From Phallus indusiatus (Eukaryota > Basidiomycota > Agaricomycetes > Phallales > Phallaceae), in assembly GCA_027605045.1 (NCBI GenBank), contig JAQFWX010000003.1, positions 2,480,001 to 2,544,000 of the forward strand: DNA of 64,000 nucleotides, in the 5' to 3' direction. Made by a program: the position numbers and the translations under genes. The notes below the pieces were generated by a model. That model saw nothing but the letters and a program-made list of their open reading frames with translations, was not told the origin of the DNA and made no database searches. Below, in pieces: positions 10,701 to 23,736 of this stretch; position 1 is the stretch's first letter; each line of letters begins with the position of its first letter.

Positions 10701-13470
10701 ATAGCTCATGTGCGTGCAAATATTTCCTAGGCAATGAAGTGCAGCCGAACGAATCTGCGACGTTCTCTCCAACGAGGGGAGTATGATGTTCATGATCTGT
10801 CCAATATGCATCGCCAACCCCTCATTGTAGTCCAGAACAGCCAGCTCTCCAAGACAGACAAGGACATTAGTTCTGACGACGACGCTCGAATCTGCCGCGC
10901 AACCCAGTAAAACGTCCAGAACGTCCAAGACTTCTTTCTCGACAACTGTATGGGCGGATGAAACGAGGGCAGCGAGGAGCCGCATGGCGTCTTCCTTGTT
11001 CTGACTAACTCGTGTCAACTCGGCTCTGAAAGGATGAATTGAATCAGAATATTCTTACACTGTTATGGAATACTTGAGCTCAGTCAGAAGCTGAACCAGC
11101 ATTTTCTTCAGTGGTGGAGTAACATGTGCTGGGTTGTGATGGGTTACACGACCAATAATGACCATAGCCAGAATGCGATTCTCAACGACTTCGTCATGGA
11201 GGGCAAGAAACAGAAGTCGAATGTAGTCCCCTTGTGCGAGTTGATGATCCAGGCTCTCTGTTAAGGAAGAGAGAACGGCTTTACGAACCGACGCATCTAT
11301 TTAGACAGTTAAGAGTAAGATAGCCGCATGTGTCGTTTAGTCTTAACTACTTTACCGCTGTCAACAATGGCAACAGAAAGCAACTTGTCTAAAGCAGCCG
11401 TGATAATCTCCAGCGCATGTTGGCTTGACTGAAAGCGAATCCTATCGCGGGATAAGATCTTGCAAATTGCTACTGCGGCACCCTTGCGAGCGTTGACATC
11501 TTCGTCATTTAGATGCGGAAGAATAGCGTGAACGACAAATTCGCTTAAGCCATGCTCTTTGAAGTCAAAATGACTGAGGACATTCAACGCCAAAATGATT
11601 TGTGACGACGACTGTAGGTCATTTAATGACAATCGGAACAAGGAATTAAACCCGACTGGGGACCCTAACTTACGTGTAAAAAAAGCTCGGATTCAGCCTT
11701 TACGGGTGTCTGCCGAGCTCCCGGCGGAACAAACGGTCGTCCGCTCAATATGATTGAAATGAGATTCAATAGTTCCTCTATGAGCCAGAAGCGAGACTGA
11801 GTATAAGGTGGCGACAAAAATAACTCAAAAATAAATACCTTGAATTGGATTTAGAAGCGTAGGAACATGGCGCACGGTCATATGCAGCATCTCGATCAAT
11901 GCCTCGCTCAAACCACATGTGAAAAACAGTTCAAGGTGTTTATTGATAATTGGCGCAAGCATCGAGCCTAAGGCACGGATCATTAAGCTGAGAGCCTTGA
12001 AAACATGATCCGGTTTCACGGTCGAGCCACGGTCACTAGATTTGAAAAGCAATTGGCTCAGAAACCCGCGGAAAGGTAAAAATAAGCAGAATTTTTTTTC
12101 TCACTTTCGTTTATTGAGAGCAACCTGTGCACACTGAAAAATATCATTGACGTACGGCTCCATGTCCTCACCGACGACGGAGGTTAGATGTCCGATCGAC
12201 AGATAAGCTTATCACCTAGTCAACCGGGTAGCAAAAATAGGCTAAAAGACATTACGGTACCTGTCGGAGCGTCACTGCTCGTCGTACTACTAATCCTCTG
12301 AATGAGAAATGAAATTGTTACACTGAAAAACTGTTCAGTGAAGACTTTCGGATCGTAGCTGGCAATAGATGGGATGATAGAAATAACGCTATCTCGTATC
12401 ATTGAGTCTGAATGTGATCTGAACCGAAGAACCGTTTGAGACGTTCCAATATAATCCGATTGCAGGAGCTCCTAAAACACGTGAAAAGAAGATTGAGATA
12501 TCGCAAGAGAAAAAATGTAACCGAACCGAGATATAGCGTACCTTTTCAGGAGAAAGGAAGAGAACTTGATAACCTAGGATAGACCCGTGGAGTACGGAAG
12601 GAACGAGTGAATGCAATCCCTGCTGGATTCGTCGGACTAAAGATTGTAGTGCTGCGCGGTATAGATCCAACTCGTGCGAGCCCGTTGCGGCCAGCAGATT
12701 TTCAAAAAAATCGGCAGATGCGGTACGAACCTCAGTCTAAGAAAAGAAAAAGAAAAAGAATGGTCAGAATTAAGGAAGAAATGAAAGACTAAAAAACAAA
12801 CTTGAGGGTCGCGTAGAAAAGTAGCAATACAAGGAAAGGTGATAGGGAGATGAGATAAAAAAGAGAGGGGATTATGAATGGAGAACTCCTTCAAGACATG
12901 GACGACTGCGAACGAGGATGCACTATCGGTGACGGTCATCTCGAGAAAACGCGGAATTTGTTCTTCCAGAAAGTGATCGCCTAGAACGTTTCCACTAGCT
13001 TTGACGAGCTTCCCAGTCAACTTCGCGGCCGCTCTTATGATATTATGGTCTGTCGCATGTTGCAGAATAGTGGTGAGATGATTATAAAACCGGTATAAAT
13101 TATGCCTATTATCTATGGGGTCTTCTTTGATGATATCCAAAATCAAATCTAGCAAAAGATGGCGATATAAGGAAAGTCATTTAAAGAGAATTAAAGCATA
13201 CCGATAGCTAAAACAGCGGCAAGCTGACGAGATATAACTTTAGACTGAACGAGCTCCAGCAGATGTTTCCAGACGTCTTCTTCCCATTGGCCGTTAGCAT
13301 TGGAGATAACCTAGAACATTACAGAAATTATGAGAAGTGTAAGTTGAGTCTGGAATAAAACTTACATATTCTCGGAGTTCAGTTAAGGCGACCTCTTGAG
13401 ACGCTTTTTTAGTTTGTACGAGTTCTGCAAAGATTTGATCGACGCGTGTCGCCGGATTGAGAACAAGCAT
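4796..13470 (-). CDS. TOR: TOR (FRAP/mTOR) PI3K-like serine/threonine kinase, divergent FRB
   Basis: Central growth kinase of the TOR complexes, acting at the vacuole and plasma membrane. It is built from many exons of 60-1100 bp and probably exceeds 2,200 residues. In order: N-terminal HEAT repeats ([22 protein letters not shown] at 13470); a FAT region around 7850-9500 with QYLGK-like helical repeats such as [15 protein letters not shown] and [19 protein letters not shown] ([19 protein letters not shown], then [16 protein letters not shown]); kinase domain with [31 protein letters not shown], the catalytic loop [13 protein letters not shown] and Mg-binding [22 protein letters not shown]; and [19 protein letters not shown]. 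The last intron splits the Trp codon before CPFW, so the unspliced frame seems to stop early after HGW. The stop is TAA at 4796-4798. Catalytic residues are intact. The FRB is unusually divergent (see findings), so this could be a second TOR paralogue. Confidence 0.95.
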
Positions 13471-15221
13471 TATAAGACTAGGTAAATTATTGACATGAAG
13501 AGATATCCTAAAAGAGAAAAAGATTGGATAGCAAAAGAAAATAACCACGATTTGAAGAAATACATACCACCAACTTGACGGACGGGCTGATTTGAGAGAA
13601 AATGGTACTAGACAACTTAGGCTAAATCTCCGTCACGCGTAACGTCCGGTCTGTCACTTACGAATGAATTTGATTACAAATCTGCCAAATGGGACTTCTT
13701 TAGCACTTTTAGTACACCCGAGGACTTCACGAACTATATCGGCAAAACCGAAGGATAAGGAAGCGAGAATTTACTCCAGACAACTCCAGAAAGTTTGGAG
13801 AAAATTCCACAGAATCCCAAAGAACAACTTCCCATAGAAAAATAAATAATCAAGATCCGGGGGTATTCGGCTTTTTCCGCGGCTATATACATCACCGTTA
13901 CCTAAAACGTCAATAAAGGCAGGAACTCGCCATGTGTTCAGACGAAGTTTCATGATTGGTAGACTTGGTTTCATATTTAGTTTACAAATTGCACGACTCT
14001 GGCATTTGACAGGAACACGTTGTTATAAATGTACAAATATACTCTGATCAAATGTTATACATAGATTGAGTCCTGATCTGCGTTGCTTCAAAGAAACTTA
14101 GACACGAGAAGAATGACCTATTCAGGTAAAGTCGCCTAGTGTTCATCTGTAGATGAGCTGATTTAGTAATAAAGTCTCCAGGAACATTTTTAAAAACGCA
14201 CAGTAATAATGATTAGATGCAAATCTGGCGGAATTTGCAAGTGCCTACAAGGGGGCTGTCAAAAGGAATGAATGCACAAGTAAGCCAGGAATAACATTTT
14301 ACAGTATCCTTTGCCCAATTAGCTCAACGTTTTCTAGGCCTATGTGTGTATGTGGGTGAAGCCTGCAAATCACATCAGCGGTACCATAAATGATTAGGCG
14401 TACATACCTTACGTCAAAGTACTATGTATTGCAGATACTCAATAGCACCTTGAACTCACCGTGTAATTAAACATATATATGACACACCGCGCTCTGATTA
14501 TCACAAATAGTTATTGCTGTGGCGGAACATCCTATGATGCTCCCAAAAAAGTACTTTGATTGTGCATTGGTTGACAGAACAGCGATCAAAGAAAATGAAC
14601 AAATTTGACAGCAAAGTCAGAGAAAAGCAAAGGTAGAAGAAAACAAAGGAGCTCCATCGAGGAAGCCAAGAATGCGAAAGGGAGAATAGTAGCCCCGGGG
14701 ACGCCGCACGCGCAGGGAAAGGGTGAAAGAAGCTGGGAATAGTAGAACAGGTGATTAAAAGAGAGACGATAAATCGAACGCCAAGATGATAAAATAAAGT
14801 CCACCAAGAAAAGTAAACATGGGATCGGGATCGGGGAGGAAAAAAAGGTAGAGCGAAGAAGAAAAGGCGTTGATACTCAAAAACCTTAGGGTTTCTGAAT
14901 CCGGCCAATGCTGTTATCCAAACAGCGGAGTGAAGTGATTAGGCGGGCGCAAAGGGCGAAGCCAGTAATAAGACGTAAAACAAAGCTCCCCGATGATGAC
15001 GGGGCGTGGTGAAACGGAGAAGGTTATCAAAGTAGGGTGGGAACCAGAAAGGTATTATAGAGAAAAAGTCCGTTTTGCAATGCCAGTGATTGATAATATG
15101 TATGTTGAAATAATAATACAGTATTTACGGTATCGGGGTTTATGTCGAGCGTAAGGACGATATTGAGGGTCGAGGTCGATGTGAATCGGGAAGGAGGAGG
15201 GAGAGGAAGATAATGTCCAAT
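13471..15221. other. Intergenic, upstream of TOR and downstream of the next gene
   Basis: About 1.75 kb. The part near 13.5 kb should be the TOR promoter/5' UTR on the minus strand; a pyrimidine tract followed by AG at about 13515 could be a 5'-UTR intron acceptor. The part near 14.55-14.9 kb is purine-rich on plus and gives an open frame on minus that reads as Phe/Ser/Leu-rich low complexity and lacks an ATG. I see no convincing gene. Confidence 0.55.
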
Positions 15222-16517
15222 TTAAGCGGAAACAGATACGGAAAGTGCCTTCTCGGAACGCACATCCGATTCTGGCCGCCAGGATAGTGAAATGGAAGAA
15301 GGGCATTTCGAAGGAGTCCGCCATTTATTCCAATGTGACTTCATATCTAGCTCCATACCCGAATTGACTTGCGGGGTTCGTTCTTCAGGTGCCAGAATAG
15401 TGACATCCATTTCGACATCCTGTTCGTCACCCGTGTCGGAAGGTGTGGATAGATCATCGTCAAACTCTTCGTCTTCGCTATCGCTCCATTCTTCATCGCT
15501 CCAAGTGTCCTCGGACCATTCCTCGTCGAATTCTGGATCGCTCGGGTGATACATGTGTCGACACTGATAATTCGGGTGGAAATAGTCTTTGAGGCCGGAG
15601 ACTAAGAGATCTTCGCACCACTGTGGACTTTGAAGCGAAGGATCACGGTTTACATTGCTAGTTACAAGGGGTTAAGGTTTTTCCTCTCTTTGAACCGAAC
15701 AAGATTCTTACTCATGTTGAAAAGCACGCAGTACACATTGCATGGACAGATTCAAATTCGCCTTGGTGGGTGTTCTAGCCGGCTGAGATGATTGTCTGGA
15801 GCGTCTGCGGTACTTGGAGGTCCTTGGGCCAAGAGGGGAAGTTCGGGGAGATTGCCATTTAGACAACGTCGATGAAGGGCGGGTTGAAACAGAGGTCACT
15901 GATTCTACCACATGCTTTGAACAAGACGGCGTCCGGAGATCAGAATGCGGGTACGAATCGACTTCCGTACGTATCCTCTTTAACGGTCTCTCGGAGACTG
16001 TGACATCGCTGGGATGTCGTTCCCCATCTTCGTTATCGCTTGAATCAATCGAGCGTTTAAGAAGAAGAGAGGAGGGGGATATTTTAGAGACAGGAATGAT
16101 TCGACTGCATTCGCGAGATCGGGACGACGACCTTGCGGATCGCCTTGTTCCAAGGAGTGGAGTGGGTGGAATGGTATCGTATCTAGGACGACATTTTCCA
16201 AATGAAAGGATCGATTCAGAATCAGGATTTCCGCGGTTCAATCTCTTCGACGATGCAAGCGAGTCTACGGAATAGAACAGAATCACACAGAGTCAGGTTT
16301 TGGGGGCCACATGTTCAATGACGAGGCAAACGACAACAAACATACCACCAATAGCTCCACCACTTTCACAAGTCCTCGCCTGCAAATTGTCACATTTCGA
16401 GCGAAGGTATTTGCTGTCTGGCTTGAGAATTGATCGTGTGCTGGCCAATGCAGCATTCGACGCATTGCAGCCCGACAAACTGCTTGAAGCCTGCGACGGT
16501 GTGTGACTCATGGTCAT
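15222..16517 (-). CDS. Hypothetical Ser-rich, acidic-tailed protein, probably nuclear
   Basis: Three exons (16517-16346, 16264-15712, 15657-15222) with GT-AG introns of 81 and 54 bp join in frame into a 386-residue protein. The start is MTMSHTPSQASSS. Residues 60-240 are Ser/Arg/Pro-rich with RRSARSSSRSRE and a basic KRIRTE / SKYRRRSRQSSQ region that could be a nuclear signal. After NLNLSMQCVLRAFQHD comes WCEDLLVSGLKDYFHPNYQC, the only globular-looking part. A strongly acidic tract (EFDEEWSEDTWSDEEW) and a Ser-rich tail end in SVSVSA. I do not recognise a domain. The mix of basic and acidic low complexity suggests a chromatin or transcription role, but this is inference only. The upstream exon is chosen because its donor joins the long frame exactly at the Asp codon. 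Confidence 0.7.
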
Positions 16518-18360
16518 GGAGGGGGCAATCGCCGCGATGGAGAGATAGAAGGAGAGAAAAGGGAAGCAGACAATGATGACTATGTGCGTTGTCTGGCAAG
16601 TTATTATTGCCCGGAGACCTTTCGAAAAGTAAACATGGGCGGAGGGTTGACACTGGCAAGCTTTTTCAATGTTTTTTGGCTTTGCCCTATGGCTGTGATG
16701 ATCTTTAATTAGAAGGGGGGCTTTCAGGGTCACACTCCGGGTCACGTGATGTCATCCTCAAATTTAGTGCTGGCCTCCTTTTCTCAACCTTTTCTCATAA
16801 AAAGAAGTGAAAACGGAGAAAAGAATCTCTGAGCTTTTAAAAATGTGCCAGAGGTTTTTTGTTTTTAATTTTTCTACTCTCTTTCTCAAGTTTTTCATCG
16901 AGTTTTTCTTTGCAGGTGACGATGATTATGTCAGTGTCACACACGCCTCATGGTAAACTGCCCTTCGCTTCTCAATCGGCATAAGAATTCTCAGACCGAC
17001 TTTCTGACTCACGCTACGTACGTTTCTCGTCGAGATCCAATCAAAATACGTTCAAGGCCATAATGACAGTCCGTTTCATTGACCCCCGTTTGATGTGTTC
17101 TAACCGCGTTTAGCATTGCGATCAAATCGTCATCCTGCAAAACAGTAATCCAAATTGCATTGCCAAGCTTCTGTATTGATTGACCGTACAGAGCTGATAC
17201 ATGTTGTTACCATGAGGCTATAGAATTAATCAACATTCAGTGCCTGAATCTAAAGAAGTCTCGAAAGCCGTAATTCCGCGCAGCGATATCGAAATACTTC
17301 GAGTATGTAGTATAACACCGATCACAACTCGGAATATTGACTTGTCCTCCGTAAAAGGGGATAAATTACTCCCCTATATCAAGTAGAAAAGGAGATTTCA
17401 ACTTGAACCGCTGAGAAGGGTTTCTAACAATAGTCAGATTGAAGACGCACGGTCCCGGCACTGAAAATCGCATCTTAAGACCTTTGAATGTCAACAATTG
17501 AAATGGAAAGTGGATTCTTAATGATTTTTTCCCATGAAGCTGATATTACCGCCCATCAGAGCCCATTCTATGGCAAAAAAAGAAGTCAACATTATAACAA
17601 GCATTTTCGGCGAGTAGCTGCCGCCAACGAGTCTGAGAACAAAAACGAGCGGAGCGGTTCGTCGAATTGGTGTATCTTCTCTATATTCCATACTAATTTT
17701 TTTGTTAGGTTCAGTATAATAGGCATGAAACGTGGCAGAAGTTGTACATGCTTGCATAATCCCAGACATTCAAACTCGAGTTCATTTGCAACAGCCCGAA
17801 AGGATTGGGGGGCTCAATGTGTTGGATTTTGTTACTGCGCACATAAGTGCTCTCAATGTCGCCTGCTAGCCGATCTGATATGCGTAATCCACTGATCGTC
17901 TCCGACCTCATGCTCATGCAATTGTAGATCTCCAACTTATTTTGAACTTTTTTGATTGGCTTTCAAGGTGCTTGGTAACAATTCATTCCTGCTGATTAGA
18001 TCCACGCATCGCGCTAAATTAACAATGTGTTGAGTATGAGCGCAGTGGTTACTAACCAGAATCATTCAAAACAGCAATGCAATGTTGAAACCACATTTTT
18101 TTTGCCGGCGTCAGCGTGGGCGAACATGGCGCAAAATCGATTGAATTGGTAAGTACAAAATTCATGTAGAGATTTGCACACCAAGAAACAGGTTCTAATG
18201 TATTAGAGCGGTGCATCTGCAGGAAACAGCACTGCGGCTGTACTTGAATGCTTTCCGGGTCTTGGGAACTCGAACGATCTTCACCTCATTAACGTAACGT
18301 TGGATGTGTTCGCTGTGCCGCGGATCGTGTGTTTATGAAAAATCATTCTAGACTCGCGAC

Positions 18361-18428
18361 AATCTCACTCATGTATGACGAAAGAGGCCCCAATAATCTC
18401 ACTTATGTATGACGAAAGAGGCTCCAAT
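18361..18428. repeat. Tandem duplication, 2 x 34 bp
   Basis: Units 18361-18394 and 18395-18428 both begin aatctcact and contain atgtatgacgaaagaggc. They differ at two positions. There is no coding context. Confidence 0.9.
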
Positions 18429-19085
18429 ATTTCTTCCATCGGACGGAGACGAAGATGTACAGGCACTGCGCCGCGTGCTTGCTGCGAATTTAAGGGGTTG
18501 ACGCACTTTTAGTTGCGTACAAAGGCTAGCTAGGTTGGTACGAGCTGCTTCTCCCAAATAAAATGTGCAGCCCTGGCAGTTGACAAACAAGTTTGACAGA
18601 CACCGGTTTAACTGTAGATCTCACCTGAAGCCAGAAGTTTCTTGGGCAACCAGGGCCTGAACGGTAACAATGTCAGTCAGCTACCATGCTTCATTGCTAA
18701 CCAAAGTTCAAGTTCAAATTTCTCAAAGATTTACCCAGTTTCGCATTCATTACTTGTTTACCATAATTCTCATTTGTCCGCTCGGATCATTAGCCACGAT
18801 GCTTCTAATCATTGGTTCCGACTCATCATGCACAATACACCAATCGTATACCGATACTTGACTCATTCAAAATCGATTCGTCCTCTGAGCGTCTAAGTCT
18901 CCATATGAAACTATCATTGGCGGGACCGTCATTATTCAAAGAATGACTCAATGAGCTATTATACCAACGATTCAGAGTCATCCGTCGAGCAATCCATCGT
19001 GAGATGTACGGTATAATCCTTGCAACCACGCATTTCTAAAAGATTCCGAGCGCCTTGAGAAGTAGAATTTCATTCCGACGAATAG

Positions 19086-19092
19086 TATATAA
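19086..19092 (+). promoter_or_regulatory. TATA box of hydrolase paralogue 3
   Basis: tatataa lies 55 bp upstream of the ATG at 19147. Spacing and orientation fit a fungal core promoter. Confidence 0.55.
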
Positions 19093-19146
19093 GCACGCAT
19101 AGTGGAAACTCAGGCTTCTCATCATCAAGCGCATTCATTCAGTACA

Positions 19147-20546
19147 ATGGCACAATACGCGCACCTCTCAATCCCAGATCCGGAATGGGCTGAGTTTTCA
19201 ACTCGTCTTCCTCCAGTCAAGCCCCTTACCTCTATCCAAGCCACCCGCGAAGAAGCAAAGGTCGCTTTCCGCGATGTGATAAACCAGGATCCAATACGTG
19301 TTGGTAAGTCGCGATCAGTACCAAGCTCTCACTAACGCATGTTGATTTTGTTCTTGTCACCCGTCGTCAATAGATCCATACATTATAAAGGTTATCGAGA
19401 CAAATATACCTGTAGAGAACGGGGAAATACGTGTGAAAGCATATGTCCCTTGTAAAAAAGAAAATGAAGCTGAGAATTTTCCCTTGATGGTTTGGATGTA
19501 TGGCGGAGGTACGGAATATATCCATAATACCCCGTTTTCCGAATTGCTGTCTCATGAATTACGGGAACAGGTTTCGTGCTAGGCATCATAGAGCACGACG
19601 AGCCACTGCTCTGTAATATAGCCCTCAATTCCAGAATAACATGCGTATGTGGGGACTATCGTAAAGCGCCAGAAAATCCTTTCCCAGCGGCAGTTGACGA
19701 CAGCTGTGCCATCCTCAAATGGGTAAAATATGACTTTGCCAACTCTAACTCTCGTGCCTAACATTGTAATCAGGCTCTCAATAATGCGTCTGAACTATCT
19801 GTGGACACACGCAAAGGGGTTATTGTAGGTGGCGCATCTGCAGGAGGGAACATCGCAGCCGTACTAGCTCATCGAGCTTTGAAAGATCAACAACTCAAGG
19901 ATATAGTAACTGGGCAGTTGTTGGTAATACCTACTGTCGTTTCACCTCATGCTCATCCCGACAAGTAAGTTCACGGAGCTATTAATCACCCCATCACATA
20001 CTTGAACGGCGTTAATCACTCGGACACGCAAACAGATTCAAATCTGAACTTCTATCGGTAAATAATGACCCCGATAAATATGTCCTAACGAAGGACGCAA
20101 TCCGGACTGTCGCTTGTAAGACTGATCTTAACTTCTCAGAGTTCTAACGCCGATAACTCCATTAGATTTATACCACGGCGAGGATAATGCCTCACATCCG
20201 GACGTATCCCCTTTACTCGCAGAATCATTTGAGGGTTTAGCCCCTGCTTATTTCCAGATATGTGGGCTTGATCCTTACCGGGATGAAGCATTCCTTTACG
20301 AAAGATTATTAGAAGAAGCCGGTGTTCCAACCAAAGTTGATGTGTACGTTCATGGCAACCTTTTTTGTGCTTGCATCGCTCAATCCGACTAATTCAATTT
20401 GTCACAGATATCCTGGTCTTCCCCACGGATTTCACATTGTCTTTCCTTCCTTGAAAACTGCTGCAAAGCAAAAGACCGATTTTATTGAAGGATTGGATTG
20501 GTTGCTGAAGCGAAAAGTAGTCGGAAAGAACTCGCAAGACCAGTGA
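19147..20546 (+). CDS. Alpha/beta-hydrolase (HSL type), paralogue 3
   Basis: Same seven-exon plan as paralogues 1 and 2 but on the opposite strand and about 15 kb away. It starts MAQYAHLSIPDPEWAEFS; I chose the ATG at 19147 rather than the in-frame one at 19102 because all MAQ paralogues begin there. Exons read KVIETNIPVENGEIRVKAYV, VWMYGGG / GFVLGIIEHDEPLLC, DYRKAPENPFPAAVDDSCA, nucleophile elbow GGASAGGNIAAVLAHRALKD, LLVIPTVVSPHAHPD, KFKSELLSVNNDPDKYVL, NASHPDVSPLLAESFEGL, CGLDPYRDEAFLYERLL (acid), and YPGLPHGFHIVFPS (His). It ends KVVGKNSQDQ and TGA at 20546. Closest to paralogue 2 by its GASAG elbow and IIExDEP loop. No disruption seen; probably functional, substrate unknown. Confidence 0.88.
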
Positions 20547-21839
20547 AGCGGATGAATTCTACCTCTGGAATTACTTTTACAACATGTACAATAACATTTC
20601 TTTTTTTTTTCGGCAACTTTGACGTCCAAGTAGGATATCTGATTTCGAGACGACAGGGTGATAAACTCGATTTTCACGGGAGAGCATCGAATTGTCCCGT
20701 AATTGAAGTGCTCCTATCTGGGTGCGGCTCTCGATAATTTTTCACAGGCCCGATAGTATTATCTCGATATTATATCTCATTGAGGCAGGAATGATGTTTC
20801 AAAAGCCTATTCAATAGTTGCAATTTCTTTCCTATAGGCCAGGACGATTTTAATCATGCTTATCATAGCATATACACGTGGGTCAAGTTCCTCTCAGACT
20901 TGATTCGTGAACCATAACCAAGCTTAACCTAAAGGATACCTACTCAAAATAACTTCCCTGTATAAAGTCATTGAAAAACTAGGTGTATGAATCATCCTCG
21001 ACTACCTGGTGCAAAGGACGGACTATATACTGTTAGTGTCAGTAATATTAGTTCTATGGTGGACGCTCGTCTAGTTTCATGGGCAAGGCCATCGGTGATC
21101 TGAGCTACTAAATTGTTGATGACCCAGTGAGATTCAAAAGTCTTTGTTGACCTCTGGAACATCTCTAACTCGTTAGCAGGGGTAAGAGTGGAGGTAATGT
21201 AAAAAATCTCAACGTCGTCACTGAGTCAGACATTCTTCAAGTGTTCGTCTTTTTGAGGAAAGTTAAATTTTGAGCTCGATATTTACATAAATGCGGGTAA
21301 AGCAGTCATGTGAAATCACGCCATACGGAACTCCAAGTCAGCCATACAATGCGAAGACCCAATGAGTGAATTAACATTACGAATTGAACTATAAGAGTTT
21401 ATCGATATTATCCGCAATTTCATAACACTATTCAAATCAAACTTTCAATATGTAGTATCAATGTTGCTGGGACTAGTAATACATATGTCATACTGTATGA
21501 ACGCCTGGTCACGTTGTTCAAGTCTCCGTTTCCGAGCCTTACAAATAGTGTGAAAGTTTGTGAAAGAAAGAAGCAGAGAAGGTGGGTGTATTGGATAACT
21601 GTAGAAAAAGATATAATTCAATCGTCCAGTAGAACTCCACCGGATTAAGAGATAATTGAATATTATATGAAGAACATTTGCTGTACCAGTCTTTGAGACT
21701 TTGAGTACACTTATGTATCATACTCATACAACTTCTTGACTTCCCTCTTGGATGAAGTTTACCTGACGCAGGTACTCCCAACTACCCCATAAAATAGAGC
21801 TCATACCAACTAAAGAGACTTACACAGACTCACCTCCGG
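20547..21839. other. Intergenic, no gene seen
   Basis: About 1.3 kb. Short random frames only, AT-rich. The 3' UTR of hydrolase paralogue 3 should occupy the left end. Confidence 0.55.
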
Positions 21840-21904
21840 ACATCCGGACCAAATGAATTTCTAGTAATGATTGAGAACTTTATTGCCAAAATAGAAGTGG
21901 TTGC

Positions 21905-22285
21905 AGATGGTTTTTCAAGCCATCGATCTTCTTGGTGTTCATCGATACCATCGACGGCTACCTTTAAGTGACATTTCGAAGACCCGACAATTGAAAATTC
22001 TTAGCTTTGAACCTTATAGGACGTGACACATGTTTGGATGTCAATTGTGGCAGTGCTAAATTCGAAATTCAGTTCAATTGTCCGAAAACAAGGGACCTTC
22101 CGATCGAGCCGGTTTGGCTCAATGCATATGTTAATTCATTCAAACCTCTGTCTTCACACTCATCACATTAATTACATGCACGGCTGACCTTAGAGTTTAT
22201 AACGCTTTTTTCACACTTCGTAATCTATCAGTGTATAAATACCGTCCTGAAAGCTAAGTGTTCCAGCAGACTCATACACTCAGAA
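21905..22285 (+). promoter_or_regulatory. Conserved upstream block, copy A, with TATA box
   Basis: Contains ccatcgatcttct, acgtgacac, and a gtcaattgtgg..gtgctaaattcgaa..ttcaattg stretch that recur in order upstream of copies B and C. TATA box tataaat at 22234-22240, 46 bp before the ATG. Confidence 0.65.
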
Positions 22286-22906
22286 ATGTCTGACAGAATC
22301 GAAGCACTCCTGCACTACCTCATCTCTCACTCTTATGAACAAGCTAAAGAAAAGTTCCCCGTCGTCCTTAACGATGTGCAAGACGTAAAAGGAACTCTGA
22401 CACTTATTCTTGAAAACCCAGGCAAATTCGCCGAACTTACTATTCAGACCCCAATCTTTGCTTTCAAGGGTGACCCAGCCTTTTTCCCACTTCCAAACAG
22501 TTGAGTATTCTATTCCTGTTCCCAAAGAACTAATATTTACCGACTATCTAGCTGACATAAAGAATGTTTTCAATGTTCCGGGTACCTTTTTCATACGCGG
22601 AGATCCACCGAGTTCCAAAAACCAGTTCTGGTTAACTCAATACCCACCTTTTCTTGTTGGTGAGCCTACCGGACGTACTGTCCTGGAATTCTATACAGAA
22701 GACAGGATCACTGCAGTCGTACGTATACGTTTTTCCGTCGTTTATGTGTAAGATCTCATCTTGCTCTTGTTTGATTCTTTCAGTTTAAAAGTAAGTCAAG
22801 TTTTGAAACTTAAGAATTTAAATTGGATATTAACTTTTCAACGCTCTTTTTTTCTTCAGCTGATAACGATAACTTTGGAGGAGCTGGATCAGGTGATTTC
22901 GTGTAA
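22286..22906 (+). CDS. Small protein of tandem family, copy A (unknown function)
   Basis: Four exons: 22286-22499, 22552-22718, 22784-22790 (only 7 nt) and 22860-22906; they sum to 435 nt and encode 144 residues. The protein starts MSDRIEALLHYLISHSYEQA with a helical N-terminal half; the second half reads PGTFFIRGDPPSSKNQFW, LTQYPPFLVGEPTGRTVLEF, YTEDRITAVFKTDNDNFGGA and ends GSGDFV. It has no signal peptide or membrane segment, so it is probably cytosolic. The second half looks beta-rich with conserved aromatic and Gly residues. I do not recognise the family. Exon edges are supported because copy C has the same four exons, including the 7-nt one, with the same phases. Confidence 0.78.
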
Positions 22907-23399
22907 TGACGAGAATATTAAGTCTACTAGTCGCGAATCGAGAGCACATTTAAATTTGGGCTCACGTATATCTTTTCTTGAAACCGTGTATTGAGGTATG
23001 GAAATATTGAATTGATTATGTATAAAATTAGTGATCCTCGAGCTATTTGGGTGTGACTCTCGTCGGTCTTTCACAACACTGATTTTCTCTGGATGCTCAT
23101 TCATCATCAGATGACATTTTGCACAATAGGATTTACGGGAGAACTTCACACTTATCCTACCATACATATGTAAGTCGCGTTAATTTAGTAAAGCGTGATT
23201 AATATTAATTGTTCCCTGCACCAAAGCTGGCCTCCCTCCTACCATCCGGAAGCTAATTTCTGGTAATGAATCTAAGTTCAAAATAGATATGTGGAGTTAG
23301 ATCTGAGTTTGAATATTACTGCTACGATTTCAAGGGATAAATCCCAAAATAGTACAGGATTGTCAAACTTCAAGTTCCTCTAGTCTAGATGTCTTTGCG

Positions 23400-23736
23400 G
23401 ACGGTTTTTTAAGCCACCGATCTTCTCGATATATTTATCAGTCGCAACTAGAAGACACAAAAACTAACTAGTACTGATATTTACGACGTGACAGACGCTT
23501 GTCATGTCAATTGCGGTGATGCTGAATTCGAAGCTCAATTCAAGTCAGAACATGGGACTCGGACTTCGATTGACTTTTTATTTTTGGAAAAGAACTAATG
23601 GCTGACTCTTCGTATCTTCTCATACAGGTGACCTCAAGTTCTGTATATCACAGCATTACTCTCAATTCGCATATAAACCCTGTACATATTATCACGTGGA
23701 AGTCTTACATTTCATCAGAGAACAAACACCCAGGAA
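23400..23736 (+). promoter_or_regulatory. Conserved upstream block, copy B, with TATA box
   Basis: Order of shared words as in copy A: ccaccgatcttctcga, acgtgacagacg, gtcaattgcggtgatgctga, ttcaattcaa. TATA-like tataaa at 23672-23677. Confidence 0.65.

Larger units (their letters stand above)
16518..19146. other. Long intergenic region with weak open frames
   Basis: About 2.6 kb. The left end is the promoter of the 15222-16517 gene. At 17518-17935 (minus) two overlapping frames give modest protein-like text, including a possible hydrophobic segment (PKMLVIMLTSFFAIEWALMG), but there is no splice-supported start and no family match; it may be a decayed gene. A 34-bp tandem duplication lies at 18361-18428. 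Nothing else is supported. Confidence 0.5.

Noticed and set aside
14501..14908. Minus-strand open frame of 135 codons
   Set aside because: No ATG start, Phe/Ser/Leu-rich text, and it coincides with a purine-rich plus strand; composition explains it.
17488..17895. Plus-strand 135-codon frame
   Set aside because: Overlaps minus-strand frames of equal quality, has no splice partner and no family resemblance; not listed as a gene.
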